Translations under genes and position numbers: made by a program
Shown here: one piece after another, positions 19,712 to 28,930 of the stretch
Numbering within the stretch: the first letter of the stretch is position 1
How the letters are laid out: every line of letters starts with the position of its first letter
Notes under the pieces: generated by a model
The model's database searches: none
What the model saw: only the letters and a program-made list of their open reading frames with translations
What the model was told of the DNA's origin: nothing
DNA from: Methylothermaceae bacterium
GTDB lineage: Bacteria > Pseudomonadota > Gammaproteobacteria > Methylococcales > Methylothermaceae
Reading direction: 5' to 3'
Assembly: GCA_026981855.1 (NCBI GenBank)
Contig: JALSIB010000046.1
Span: forward strand, 1-44,575
Length of the DNA stretch: 44,575 nucleotides

Positions 19712-20644
19712 TCAATGATCAGGACTGACCACCGTCAACCACTGGGGATATTCGCTCCGGCGACCATGCACATAGTCGAAATAAAGGCTTTGCAGCTGCT
19801 CTGTCACCGGCCCCCGGCCACCGGCACCGATCACCCGCCCATCGACTTCGCGGATCGGGGTGATCTCGGCCGCCGTGCCGGTGAAAAATGCCTCATCGGC
19901 TATATAGACCTCATCACGGGTGATTCGTTTCTCGATCACTTCGAATCCCAGGTCTTTGGCGATCGTCATCACGGTGTCACGGGTGATGCCTTCAAGGACC
20001 GAAGTCAGATCCGGCGTATAAAGCCTGCCATCGCGCACGATGAAAATGTTCTCCCCGCTGCCTTCGGCCACATAGCCCTCGTGGTCGAGCAACAACGCTT
20101 CGTCGTAGCCCGCATCCAGGGCCTCCTGCAACGCCAGCATGGAGTTGACGTAATTGCCGTTGGCCTTGGCCTTGCACATCAAACTGTTGACATGATTGCG
20201 GGTGAACGAGGAGGTTCGAATGCGGATTCCCTTTTCCAGGCTTTCGGCGCCAAGATAAGTTCCCCATTCCCAGGCAGCCACCATGACGTGAACTTTCAGA
20301 TTGTCGGCCCGCAGCCCCATTCCTTCAGCGCCATAGAAGCACATGGGACGAATATAGGCACTATCCAGCCGGTTGCGCCATACCGCCTCGCATTGCACCT
20401 TGTTGAGCACTTCCTTTTCATAAGGAATCTTCATTCGCATGATGTGGGCCGAGCGGTACAACCGGTCCGTATGCGCTTGCAGGCGGAAAATCGCCGTCCC
20501 CTGCTGGGCATAATAAGCGCGCAAGCCTTCGAAAACTCCGCCTCCATAATGGAGGGTATGGGTCAGCACATGGACGTTGGCTTCACGCCACGGCAACCAT
20601 TCGCCATCCAGCCAGATTTCCCCATCGCGATCATGTGTCGGCAT
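19712..20644 (-). CDS. ilvE: branched-chain amino acid aminotransferase IlvE
   Basis: 310 aa, class IV PLP enzyme that moves the amino group between glutamate and Val, Leu or Ile. 'GEWLPWREANVHVLTHTLHYGGGVFEGLRAY', the PLP Lys160 in 'CKAKANGNYVNSMLALQEA', 'GYVAEGSGENIF' and 'LEGITRDTVMTIAKDLG' are diagnostic. Length is as usual (about 305-310). The start overlaps the glnE stop by 14 nt, so the two nitrogen-related genes form one unit. Confidence 0.96.
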   Translation of the reverse strand: MPTHDRDGEIWLDGEWLPWREANVHVLTHTLHYGGGVFEGLRAYYAQQGTAIFRLQAHTDRLYRSAHIMRMKIPYEKEVLNKVQCEAVWRNRLDSAYIRPMCFYGAEGMGLRADNLKVHVMVAAWEWGTYLGAESLEKGIRIRTSSFTRNHVNSLMCKAKANGNYVNSMLALQEALDAGYDEALLLDHEGYVAEGSGENIFIVRDGRLYTPDLTSVLEGITRDTVMTIAKDLGFEVIEKRITRDEVYIADEAFFTGTAAEITPIREVDGRVIGAGGRGPVTEQLQSLYFDYVHGRRSEYPQWLTVVSPDH

Positions 20645-23582
20645 CCTCGATATTCTCCTGCTCTGTTTCGATCAATTGCTGCCACAACTGCCGAACCTTC
20701 CGGCGCTGGCTGGAAAATTCGGCGACAGGGACCACCGCCGTTCTTTCCTGCAACGCGAGACGGTGACCACGGGCCCGATAGGCCAGATAGGTTTGCTGCA
20801 GAAAGTCCGCCGTCTCAGGGGTCAACCACCCCACCCTGGCCAGAGCTTCCAGCAAGCGCAAATTATCCGTCCGGCGAAACGCCTCGGGGCAGCGACTGGC
20901 AAAAGCCAAACTTCCAAATTGTACTATAAACTCGATATCCACCATACCGCCCGCCCCTTGCTTCAAATCGAAAGAGGTTTCGTCCGATAGATCCAGGTGG
21001 CTGCGCATCTTGCGGCGCATTTCGATGACTTCCCGCCGCAGCCTTTCAAGATCCCGTGGCTGGCAAAGGATTTCCATCCGCAGGTGGGCGAATTTCTCCG
21101 CCAACCCCTCGTCCCCCGCAACCGGACGGGCTCTCACCAGAGCCTGATGCTCCCAGGTCCAGGCTTCCTGGCGCTGGTATCTGGCGAATGCCTCCAGTTG
21201 ACTGACGAGCAGGCCCGCATTGCCGCTGGGGCGCAGCCGCATGTCGATCTCATAGAGGGTGCCGGCCAGCATGGGAACCGTCAGGATATGAATGATCTTT
21301 TGCCCCAGCCGAATATAGAACTGACTGGCGGGTATTCGTCTGGGGCCCGTGGTCTCGGCCTGGGAATCGCCCTGATAGAGGAACACCAAGTCCAGATCGG
21401 AGCCGTAACCCAGTTCGATTCCACCGAGTTTGCCATAGCCGATCATGGCGAAATCACGCGGCCCGGGCCTTTCGCCGTTTCCCGGTGCGCCATATTTTCC
21501 CGTCAAGTCACGCCAAGCCAGTTCCAGTACCTGGGCCAACACCACTTCGGCTATCTCGGTCAGATAGTCGCTGACCACATTGGTGGAAATGGCCCCGACC
21601 AGGTCGGCCGCCGCCACTCTGAGCACCTGACCCTGTTTGAAATGCCGGAGTGCGTTGAGCACGCCTTCTTCGTCATCGGGGTCGAGGGCCTCGATCCTGT
21701 TTCGCAATTCCTGCTCCAACCGGGAGCGGCTCAGGGGAGCATACAGGGTTCTTGGATCAAGCAACTCATCCAAGAGCGCGGGATGCCTGGCCAACAGGCG
21801 GGCGATCCAGGGACTGGCCGCCACCAGCTTTGTCAAGTGCTCCCTGGCCGATGAATTCTCGGCCAACAGAGTCAGATACACACTGCGGCTGGCGATGGAT
21901 TCGATCAGATCCAGCATTCTCCGCAGCGTCTGATGCGGATTCGGGGTTTGCGCCGCCGACTCGATCAAAGCCGGCATCAAACGGTTCAATTCCGCTTCCG
22001 CCGCCGGGGTCAGATACCGCACGGGACGTGAATGCTTACAGGCAACAAGGCGTTCCAACACTTCGCTTGCGGCCGTGAAACCCATTTCTTCCAACCTGTT
22101 CACCAACACGCCGGGATCTTCCGCCAGACGCCATATTTTGCTGGCGGGACTTTGCTCCACTGGCGCCTCGGAAACCGAAAACACCTGATCGAAGGTTTTC
22201 TGGACGGACCTGCGCACTTGAGCCAACTCCCCGGAAAAACATTCCCAGTCGCCATATCCCATGGTCCAGGCCAGCCGCAACCGCTCATCGGCGCCTTGGG
22301 GAAGCTTCTGGGTCTGCTGATCGTCCCTCTGCTGCAGCCGGTTTTCCACCCGCCGCAGAAAACGATAACAATCGATCAGCCTCTCGATCTCCTGCCTGGG
22401 CATCAGCCCCAGGCCGGCCAGTCGCGCCAGGACCGGCAGAAGGCGCTTTTCTCTCAGGGAAGGCTGGCGCCCGCCGTGGATAAGTTGAAAAACCTGGGCG
22501 ATGAACTCGATTTCCCGGATACCCCCTGGACCGAGCTTGATGTCGTCCATCCTGTCGCGGCGCTGGAGTTCCTCGATGATCTTGAGCTTGAGATCACGTA
22601 GGGCGCCCAAAGCCCGGTAGTCGAGATAACGGCGATAAACGAAAGGCTGGAGGATTTCCAACAGCCGCTGTCCCGCCCCTGGATCACCGGCGATGGGACG
22701 GGCCTTGATCATGGCGTAGCGTTCCCAGGTCCGGGCCTGGGACTGGTAATAGATGTCCATGGCCTCGAAACTCAGCACCAGAGGGCCTGAGTCGCCAAAG
22801 GGGCGCAAGCGGGTGTCCACGCGGAAAACGAAGCCATCTTCGGTCTGGCTGCCGATCACCTTGACCAGATCCCGGCACAACTTCAGATAAAATTCCTGAT
22901 AGCTGGTGCCGCGCCGGTCATCGAGCTGCCCATCCCGCTCGTAGGTGAAGATGAGGTCGATGTCGGAGGAAAAGTTCAGCTCCCATCCCCCCAGTTTCCC
23001 CATTCCCAACACGACAGGAAGCTGGGGATCCCCCTCGGGCGCCAGGGGCACGCCATAGCGCCGGCAAGCCTTCTGGAACAACCAGTCCAAAGCCGCCCGG
23101 ATACACGCTTCGGCAAGCAGCGAGAGGTCGCACAGAACGTCCTCGACGGCATCCCAGCCGCAAATATCCCGCCAGGCGATCCGAACCATCTCCCGGTGGC
23201 GGAAGCGGCGCAGTATCCGCTTGAGGCCATCCTGATCCTCCGCTGCCGCAAGCAGGCCGGTCAGCGCTTTCGAATAGTCCCCCCGCCGCTGCGGTGAAAA
23301 AAGATCGCCGCTTTGCGCCAGATCGGCCAACAGGCCGGGCGAACGGATACATTGCCTGGCGACATATTGGCTCGCACACCACACCCCCGGCAGGGAGGCG
23401 GCCACCCTCTCGTCCATGAAGAAAGGGATCCCCGCTTTCTGCGCAGCCTCCTGAAAACTTCGCCACGATGCTTCCACCGGGCCGGCCAATGGGGAAGGAA
23501 TGGAGGAGAAATCGGGATTCACAGCCATCGGGGAAGTGGGATTCGCGTCACAGTAACCAACCTCATCGGGGCGCCATGTCAA
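20631..23582 (-). CDS. glnE: glutamine synthetase adenylyltransferase / deadenylase GlnE
   Basis: 983 aa bifunctional regulator that adds AMP to, and removes it from, glutamine synthetase in response to PII and glutamine. Both nucleotidyltransferase domains are present: first motif GMGKLGGWELNFSSDIDL (193-210), second GYGKLGGIELGYGSDLDL near residue 712. Each is followed by its helical PII-type domain. Length matches the family (about 950-980). Two starts are possible, ATG 23582 and ATG 23528; neither has a strong Shine-Dalgarno. Regulation by nitrogen status is family knowledge. Confidence 0.95.
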   Translation of the reverse strand: MTWRPDEVGYCDANPTSPMAVNPDFSSIPSPLAGPVEASWRSFQEAAQKAGIPFFMDERVAASLPGVWCASQYVARQCIRSPGLLADLAQSGDLFSPQRRGDYSKALTGLLAAAEDQDGLKRILRRFRHREMVRIAWRDICGWDAVEDVLCDLSLLAEACIRAALDWLFQKACRRYGVPLAPEGDPQLPVVLGMGKLGGWELNFSSDIDLIFTYERDGQLDDRRGTSYQEFYLKLCRDLVKVIGSQTEDGFVFRVDTRLRPFGDSGPLVLSFEAMDIYYQSQARTWERYAMIKARPIAGDPGAGQRLLEILQPFVYRRYLDYRALGALRDLKLKIIEELQRRDRMDDIKLGPGGIREIEFIAQVFQLIHGGRQPSLREKRLLPVLARLAGLGLMPRQEIERLIDCYRFLRRVENRLQQRDDQQTQKLPQGADERLRLAWTMGYGDWECFSGELAQVRRSVQKTFDQVFSVSEAPVEQSPASKIWRLAEDPGVLVNRLEEMGFTAASEVLERLVACKHSRPVRYLTPAAEAELNRLMPALIESAAQTPNPHQTLRRMLDLIESIASRSVYLTLLAENSSAREHLTKLVAASPWIARLLARHPALLDELLDPRTLYAPLSRSRLEQELRNRIEALDPDDEEGVLNALRHFKQGQVLRVAAADLVGAISTNVVSDYLTEIAEVVLAQVLELAWRDLTGKYGAPGNGERPGPRDFAMIGYGKLGGIELGYGSDLDLVFLYQGDSQAETTGPRRIPASQFYIRLGQKIIHILTVPMLAGTLYEIDMRLRPSGNAGLLVSQLEAFARYQRQEAWTWEHQALVRARPVAGDEGLAEKFAHLRMEILCQPRDLERLRREVIEMRRKMRSHLDLSDETSFDLKQGAGGMVDIEFIVQFGSLAFASRCPEAFRRTDNLRLLEALARVGWLTPETADFLQQTYLAYRARGHRLALQERTAVVPVAEFSSQRRKVRQLWQQLIETEQENIEDADT

Positions 23583-23725
23583 AACTCAGCTATTTTTATT
23601 AGTAAGCCCGCATACCGACAGGTCACTTCCTTGTTTCCTGCCGCCTCATGGTGACCGGGAACCGGGAGGGCAGCACACCCCGACACCCGATGTCACAACC
23701 CGAATCACAAGGAGAGAAACCATCC

Positions 23726-23950
23726 ATGCGTATCCGCTTCGAAAAGTTCCGTAAAGTCAGGCTGGGTGAAAAATGCCGTTTCGCCGAAATCCCGGTAGGA
23801 GAAAAATTCGCCACCTCCCAATACCTGTGGGAAAAACTGGATCCACACATGGCTTTGATTCTGGATGTCATCGAGGGGGGCAGCTGCGGAATGCTGGGAA
23901 GGCGCCGCCCCTTCTTTCCCTGGTCAATCGTCGAGGGTGTCCATCCCTGA
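23726..23950 (+). CDS. small hypothetical protein
   Basis: 74 aa from ATG 23726, preceded by AAGGAG 11 nt upstream; an ATG at 23690 is in frame but less well placed. Not recognised. The basic N-terminus 'MRIRFEKFRKVRLGEKCRF' leads to 'EIPVGEKFATSQYLWEKLDPHMALIL', which resembles small beta-strand proteins with an F-x-x-L-x-V-G-x-x-F pattern. Two of its residues are Cys. It is transcribed away from glnE and toward the DksA-type gene, with which it converges with only 6 nt between stops. Confidence 0.6.
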   Translation: MRIRFEKFRKVRLGEKCRFAEIPVGEKFATSQYLWEKLDPHMALILDVIEGGSCGMLGRRRPFFPWSIVEGVHP

Positions 23951-23956
23951 AAACGG

Positions 23957-24355
23957 TCAAAGACTGGGGGTGGCACCGACCTGGTGCGTTTTTTCGAATT
24001 GTTCCTGGCACACCAGGCAGCGTTCGGCAACGGGATTGGCCCTGAGCCGTTCGAGGCCGATAGGCTGTTCACAGTCCACACAAACCCCGTATCCGAGCTT
24101 GGCGATGCGGATCAAGGCGGCGTCGATCTGCCTGAGTTCCTGAATATGGCGATCGATAGCGGACAGATTCAGGTCCACCAACAAATCGGCGACCGCTTCC
24201 TCTTCCGGGTCATGCACTCTTCCTGCCAGCTCGATGTATCGCTCTTCGTCGGTACGACGCAGTTCCTCGCTGATCTCTTTGCGCAGCTGTTGATAACGCT
24301 GTTTGAGAATCCTTTTGAACTCGTTCAACTGCTGGTCTGATAATACCGGTTCCAT
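23957..24355 (-). CDS. DksA/TraR family C4 zinc-finger protein
   Basis: 132 aa from ATG 24355 with GAGG 6 nt upstream; an ATG 12 nt earlier includes the Shine-Dalgarno and is less likely. An N-terminal helical hairpin (about 8-80) precedes the zinc ribbon with Cys92, Cys95, Cys113 and Cys116 ('CVDCEQPIG...CLVC'). Members bind RNA polymerase through its secondary channel and alter initiation, often with ppGpp. It is shorter than E. coli DksA (151 aa) and is probably a paralogue. It lies downstream of the isocitrate dehydrogenase gene on the same strand. Confidence 0.9.
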   Translation of the reverse strand: MEPVLSDQQLNEFKRILKQRYQQLRKEISEELRRTDEERYIELAGRVHDPEEEAVADLLVDLNLSAIDRHIQELRQIDAALIRIAKLGYGVCVDCEQPIGLERLRANPVAERCLVCQEQFEKTHQVGATPSL

Positions 24356-24420
24356 GTGTATCCTCATTCATGTCAGTCTGTCTCATCCCCCTGCCCCCCT
24401 CCATTCGGAGCCGGAGAGCG

Positions 24421-24445
24421 CTCCGCCTTCCGGCATACGGCGGAG
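24421..24445. repeat. hairpin between the isocitrate dehydrogenase and DksA-type genes
   Basis: CTCCGCC and GGCGGAG form a perfect 7-bp stem around an 11-nt loop. There is no T-run on either side, so it is not a standard intrinsic terminator; it could stop or stabilise the end of the upstream transcript. Confidence 0.4.
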
Positions 24446-24489
24446 TCCCATGCGGGGGTTAGGAGATTATCATAAGATACAAAATGTAC

Positions 24490-26739
24490 CTATTCTCCCC
24501 TTCTTGCCAGAGCATCGATTATCTGGTTGAAAGTCCAGCTGGGACGCATCACCTTCATAGCCAATTCATCATCAGGGTGATAGTAACCACCATAATACTG
24601 TGGTTTTCCCTGGGCGGCCTCCAGTTCGGCCAGGATCGTTTCTTCCGCCCTGGACAAAGCCCCGGCCACGGCCGCAAACCTGGTTCGCAGATCAGGCAGG
24701 CGGTCTTGGGACGCAAGCGCCCCGGCCCAGTACAAGGCCAGATAGAAATGACTGCCCCGGGTATCGAGTTCGCCCACCCGCCTCCCCAGCGACTTGTCGT
24801 GTTCCAGATACGAACCAATGGCTCTGTCCAGGCTCGTCGCCAGCGTCCGGGCACTGGAATTGCCAAACTTCTCGGCAAGAAATTCCAACGATGCCGCCAG
24901 AGCCAGGAATTCACCCAGAGAATCCCAGCGCAGATGCCCTTCCTGCCGAAATTGTTGTACATGTTTGGGAGCGGACCCCCCCGCGCCGGTTTCGAACAAT
25001 CCCCCACCATGAATCAAGGGAACGATGGAAAGCATTCTGGCGCTTGTGCCTACTTCGAGAATGGGAAAGAGATCGGTCAGATAATCCCTGAGCACGTTGC
25101 CGGTGACGGAGATGATGTTTTCCCCCCTCGAAATCCGCTCACAGGTATATCTCGCCGCCTCGACCGGCGACAGGATGCCGATCTCCAGACCGGATAGGTC
25201 GTGTTGTCGCAGACAGCGCTTCACCTTCTTGATGAGTTCGGCGTCGTGGGGGCGCCGGGAGTCGAGCCAGAAAACGGCCGGCCAGCCGGTGGCGCGGGCC
25301 CTGCTCACCGCCAGTTTCACCCAATCGCGGACAGGAAGATCCTTGGTCTGGCACATCCTGAATATATCCCCCCGCGCCACCGGAATCTCCAGTAACACCC
25401 TGCCCGAGGCGGAAATCACTTTTACCACTCCGGAGCTTGTCATCTCGAAGGTCTTGTCGTGGGATCCGTATTCCTCGGCCTTCTGCGCCATCAACCCCAC
25501 ATTGGGCACCGTTCCCATGGTCCGGGGATCGAAAGCCCCATGCCGTTTGCAATGATCGATCACCGCCTGATACACGCCCGCATAGCTGGAATCCGGAATC
25601 ACCGCCTTGGCCGGACATCGTTTTCCATCCGGCCCCCACATGGCGCCCGACTCCCGAATCATCCCGGGCATCGAAGCGTCGATGATGACGTCGCTGGGCA
25701 CATGCAGATTGGTGATCCCACGGTCGGAATCCACCATGGCCAGCTTCGGCCGTTTCCGGTAAACCGCCTCGATGTCGGCCTCGATCTCGGCTCTTTTCTC
25801 CTCCGGAAGGGTGGCGATCCTGGCATACAGCTCCGCCAGCCCATTGTTGGGGTTCACGCCAAGTTCCTCGAAGGTCCGCCCATGCTTGAGGAACACATCT
25901 TCGAAGAACACCGAAACCACGTGCCCGAAAATAATGGGGTCGCTCACCTTCATCATGGTGGCCTTGAGATGAACGCTGAAAAGCACCTCCCTCGCCTTGG
26001 CGTCATCGATCTGGTCGGCGATGAAGGCCCTGAGCGCGTCCCGGCTCATCCTGGCAACGTCGATGATCTCATCTTCGAGCAATGGAACGGCTTCTTTCAA
26101 CACGGTGACCTGCCCATCCTCGCCCTGGAATTCGATTCTGCAGTTTCCGGCATCGCCGGCATCTATGGTGACGGACGATTCGGTATGCCTGAAATCCCCT
26201 TGGGACATGGTGGCGACGTGAGCCTTATTGTCGGGACTCCAGGGCCCCATGAAAGGGGGATGCTTTCTGGCGTATTCCTTTACCGGAAGGGGAACCCGGC
26301 GGTCGGAATTGCCTTCCCTGAGAACGGGATTCACCGCGCTGCCCTTGATCTGGTCGTAGCGCTGCCGGTAATCCTTTTCCTCGGGGGTGCGGGGATTTTC
26401 CGGATAGTCCGGAAGGTCGTAGCCCTGTTGTCGCAGCTCCCCGATGGCGGCCTTGAGCTGCACCTCCGAGGCACTGATACAGGGTAGTTTGATGATATCG
26501 GCCTCGGGCCTTTTGACCATTGCCGCGAGTACTGCCAGATCGTCACTGACCCGTTGCTCCTCCCTCAGCCGCTCCGGAAACCGGGCCAGGATCCGCCCCG
26601 CCAGGGATATATCCCTGGTTTCCACCCTCACCCCCGCCGCACGGATAAATGCCCGCACGATCGGCAGCAGGGAATAGGATGCCAGGGCCGGTGCCTCATC
26701 AACCTTGGTCCAAATGATCCGCTGATTTTCCAACGACAT
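24490..26739 (-). CDS. icd: monomeric NADP-dependent isocitrate dehydrogenase (IDH-II)
   Basis: 749 aa from ATG 26739 ('[10 protein letters not shown]'); the frame is open 20 codons further but the shorter start fits the family (about 740). It converts isocitrate to 2-oxoglutarate with NADP+. The sequence matches the monomeric class throughout: '[12 protein letters not shown]', '[16 protein letters not shown]', '[13 protein letters not shown]', 'LPDYPENP', '[16 protein letters not shown]', 'MSQGDF', '[19 protein letters not shown]', '[15 protein letters not shown]' and '[19 protein letters not shown]'. It supplies NADPH and 2-oxoglutarate, the carbon skeleton for the nitrogen assimilation that GlnE regulates. 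Confidence 0.96.
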   Translation of the reverse strand: MSLENQRIIWTKVDEAPALASYSLLPIVRAFIRAAGVRVETRDISLAGRILARFPERLREEQRVSDDLAVLAAMVKRPEADIIKLPCISASEVQLKAAIGELRQQGYDLPDYPENPRTPEEKDYRQRYDQIKGSAVNPVLREGNSDRRVPLPVKEYARKHPPFMGPWSPDNKAHVATMSQGDFRHTESSVTIDAGDAGNCRIEFQGEDGQVTVLKEAVPLLEDEIIDVARMSRDALRAFIADQIDDAKAREVLFSVHLKATMMKVSDPIIFGHVVSVFFEDVFLKHGRTFEELGVNPNNGLAELYARIATLPEEKRAEIEADIEAVYRKRPKLAMVDSDRGITNLHVPSDVIIDASMPGMIRESGAMWGPDGKRCPAKAVIPDSSYAGVYQAVIDHCKRHGAFDPRTMGTVPNVGLMAQKAEEYGSHDKTFEMTSSGVVKVISASGRVLLEIPVARGDIFRMCQTKDLPVRDWVKLAVSRARATGWPAVFWLDSRRPHDAELIKKVKRCLRQHDLSGLEIGILSPVEAARYTCERISRGENIISVTGNVLRDYLTDLFPILEVGTSARMLSIVPLIHGGGLFETGAGGSAPKHVQQFRQEGHLRWDSLGEFLALAASLEFLAEKFGNSSARTLATSLDRAIGSYLEHDKSLGRRVGELDTRGSHFYLALYWAGALASQDRLPDLRTRFAAVAGALSRAEETILAELEAAQGKPQYYGGYYHPDDELAMKVMRPSWTFNQIIDALARRGE

Positions 26740-27047
26740 GGCCTGCTTCACTTTTGCTTTCGACTCAAGGTGAATCGTAACACGATGGCGGGGAATCAAG
26801 CTTTATCGGCGCAAAAATATGAAACCGGTCCATGCATCCAGAACCCCTCCACCACGCCTTACCCTCTATCACTTCCGCCGGAGAGGTCCGGGAAAGCAAA
26901 CCGGCAGGTGTTGAGCCGACACTCAAGATGCCTGGCCATTGCAACCTTCATCCCGGGCCGATATCATCCAACCGCTTCGGGCACCGCGCCCGCAGAGCAA
27001 TCATTTCAAATTCGATTTCCTTACAAGACTCCGGCGGCGATCAATCC
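26740..27047. other. 308-bp divergent intergenic region
   Basis: No gene is supported here. It separates the isocitrate dehydrogenase gene (leftward) from mxaR (rightward). It holds a candidate mxaR promoter at 26939-26967 and a perfect 5-6-5 inverted repeat TTGAG-CCGACA-CTCAA at 26911-26926 that could be an operator. Confidence 0.5.
26939..26967 (+). promoter_or_regulatory. candidate promoter of mxaRSAC
   Basis: TTGCAA (26939-26944), a 17-nt spacer and TATCAT (26962-26967, 5/6) give a plausible sigma-70 promoter with a start near 26974, about 74 nt before mxaR. The inverted repeat at 26911-26926 lies just upstream, at about -56, where an activator could bind. Confidence 0.45.
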
Positions 27048-28094
27048 ATGACAGACAAATGCGTGACGGCAAAATCCGACCCCGATCAATTGATGGCCGA
27101 CTGGCGGCCACGGGTGATGAAACTGCAAGATGAAATCAAAAAGGCCGTCATCGGCCTGGACGACCCCATCGAGAAGATCACCGTGGCCATTTTCGCCCGC
27201 GGGCACGTGATGCTGGAAGGTGACGTGGGCGTGGGCAAAACCACCCTGCTGCGGGCGGTGGCCAGAACCCTGGGAGGTGCCTACGAGCGTATAGAAGGAA
27301 CCATCGATCTGATGCCCGGGGATCTGACTTACCATACCTACATCGATGAAAACGGCAAGCCCCGGGTCGATCCGGGCCCCCTGCTGAAGCACGGCGACGA
27401 GTTGTCGATCTTTTTCTTCAATGAAGTCAACCGCGCCCGCCCGCAGGTCCATTCCCTGCTCCTTCGGGTCATGGCCGAACGCAGCGTGTCGGCCTTCAAC
27501 CGTACCTACCGCTTTCCCTGGCTGCAGGTATTCGCCGACCGCAACCGGGTGGAAAAAGAGGAAACCTTCGAAATGCCCTCGGCGGCCCGCGACCGTTTTC
27601 TCATGGAACTGCACATCGAACTGCCCGCCGACCCCGATCACCGCGCCGGACTGATGTTCGACCCGCGTTTCCATGACGTGGACCGGTTGATCGATTCCCT
27701 GCAAAGCGCCGTGGTGCCCCACCGGGAAATCGACCCTGTCGCCCGGATCGTCCAGGAACGGGTACGAGCCGCTCCGGCCTTGCAGCGCTACGCCCTGGAT
27801 CTGTGGCAGGCGACCCGCAGGCCCGCCGACTATGGGGTGAAGCTGGAGGGTGTGGACATGGCCGAGCTGGTTCTGGCAGGCGCCAGCGCCCGGGGAATGA
27901 GCATGTTGTTGCGCGCCGCCAGGGTGCGCGCCTGGCTCGACGGCCGGGACTATCTCGTCCCCGAGGATCTGCAAGCGCTGTTTCACGAGGTGATCGCCCA
28001 CCGGATCTTTTTCACCCCGGTTCACGAACTGCAGCGCGACCACCTGGCCCGGGAACTGACCACCGCCCTGCTGGACAAGATCGCCGCCCCCTGA
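27048..28094 (+). CDS. mxaR: MoxR-type AAA+ ATPase MxaR
   Basis: 348 aa from ATG 27048; the frame is open to 26832 but no better start is seen. AAA+ protein with Walker A GDVGVGKT (58-65) and a Walker B-like 'SIFFFNEVNRARPQVHSLLL' in which the usual Asp is Asn125, followed by Glu126. 'AARDRFLMELHIELP' and a lid domain follow. In the mxa operon MoxR-type ATPase works with the vWA proteins MxaC and MxaL in maturation of methanol dehydrogenase, probably in metal insertion. Its stop overlaps the mxaS start (TGATG). The call as MxaR rests mainly on gene order. Confidence 0.88.
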   Translation: MTDKCVTAKSDPDQLMADWRPRVMKLQDEIKKAVIGLDDPIEKITVAIFARGHVMLEGDVGVGKTTLLRAVARTLGGAYERIEGTIDLMPGDLTYHTYIDENGKPRVDPGPLLKHGDELSIFFFNEVNRARPQVHSLLLRVMAERSVSAFNRTYRFPWLQVFADRNRVEKEETFEMPSAARDRFLMELHIELPADPDHRAGLMFDPRFHDVDRLIDSLQSAVVPHREIDPVARIVQERVRAAPALQRYALDLWQATRRPADYGVKLEGVDMAELVLAGASARGMSMLLRAARVRAWLDGRDYLVPEDLQALFHEVIAHRIFFTPVHELQRDHLARELTTALLDKIAAP

Positions 28095-28930
28095 TGGACG
28101 AATTCCATTACCGCGTCCCCTGGCGCTCGGGCAGCGCCCATCCCGGCCATCACAAAAGCCGGGCGCCGGGCGGTGGATACGAATTTCACGGCCACACCTC
28201 CTTGCTCGATGCCGGCGACCCCCGTCACCTGGACATTCGCGCCTCCCTCAGCGATCCTTTCGGCGAATTCAAGGTCCGGCAATTTCTCCAGACCAGCATC
28301 ATCCCGGTCATGATCGTGGCCGACCTGTCGGCCTCCATGGCCATAGCCAGCAAACCCGCCCTCCTGGGGCGGATCGCCGCCTCCATCGCCTATTCCGCCC
28401 ACCGTACCGGTGATCCTTGCGGCTTCGCCGGAATCGCCGACGGCGGGCGGCCGGAACTGTTCCATTCGCCGCGCCGTCACAGGGCGCTGGGGCTCACGCT
28501 GGCCCGTCAGATAGCCGCTTTCCGTTTCCACGGCGGGGGACCGGCGCCCGACATCGACCCTGTTTCCTGGCTGGGCCACCGCCGGGCGCTGGTGTTTCTG
28601 CTCAGCGATTTTCATTTTCCTCTGGAAAGGCTCGAATCCATTCTGGAACGGCTCCATCCCCATGATGTCGTACCTGTGGCGGTGTGGCTGCGGGCGGAAT
28701 GGACGCCCCCCAGGCGCTGGGGGCTGGCCCACCTCCAGGATCCGGAATCGGGGAAGCGTCAAACCCTGTTGCTGCACCCGGGCAGCGGCCGCCGGCTGGC
28801 CTCCGCGTTCGAACGCCGCCGCGGCCGGATCGCCGCGCTGTGCCGGCAATATGGCCGCCCGCCTTTCTTCGTCGTCGATTCCTATCAACCCGAGGCCCTG
28901 AGCCGTTACTTCCTGGAAACATGCGCCTGA
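28094..28930 (+). CDS. mxaS: MxaS, DUF58-type protein of methanol dehydrogenase maturation
   Basis: 278 aa. 'YEFHGHTSLLDAGDPRHLDIRASLSDPFGEFKVRQFLQ' followed by 'VMIVADLSASM' is the DUF58 arrangement with a degenerate metal-ion site (D-L-S-A-S). No membrane helix. MoxR-DUF58-vWA sets form chaperone-like complexes; in the mxa operon MxaS is required for active methanol dehydrogenase. Start and stop both overlap the neighbouring genes (ATG within the mxaR stop, stop within the first codons of mxaA). Confidence 0.85.
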   Translation: MDEFHYRVPWRSGSAHPGHHKSRAPGGGYEFHGHTSLLDAGDPRHLDIRASLSDPFGEFKVRQFLQTSIIPVMIVADLSASMAIASKPALLGRIAASIAYSAHRTGDPCGFAGIADGGRPELFHSPRRHRALGLTLARQIAAFRFHGGGPAPDIDPVSWLGHRRALVFLLSDFHFPLERLESILERLHPHDVVPVAVWLRAEWTPPRRWGLAHLQDPESGKRQTLLLHPGSGRRLASAFERRRGRIAALCRQYGRPPFFVVDSYQPEALSRYFLETCA

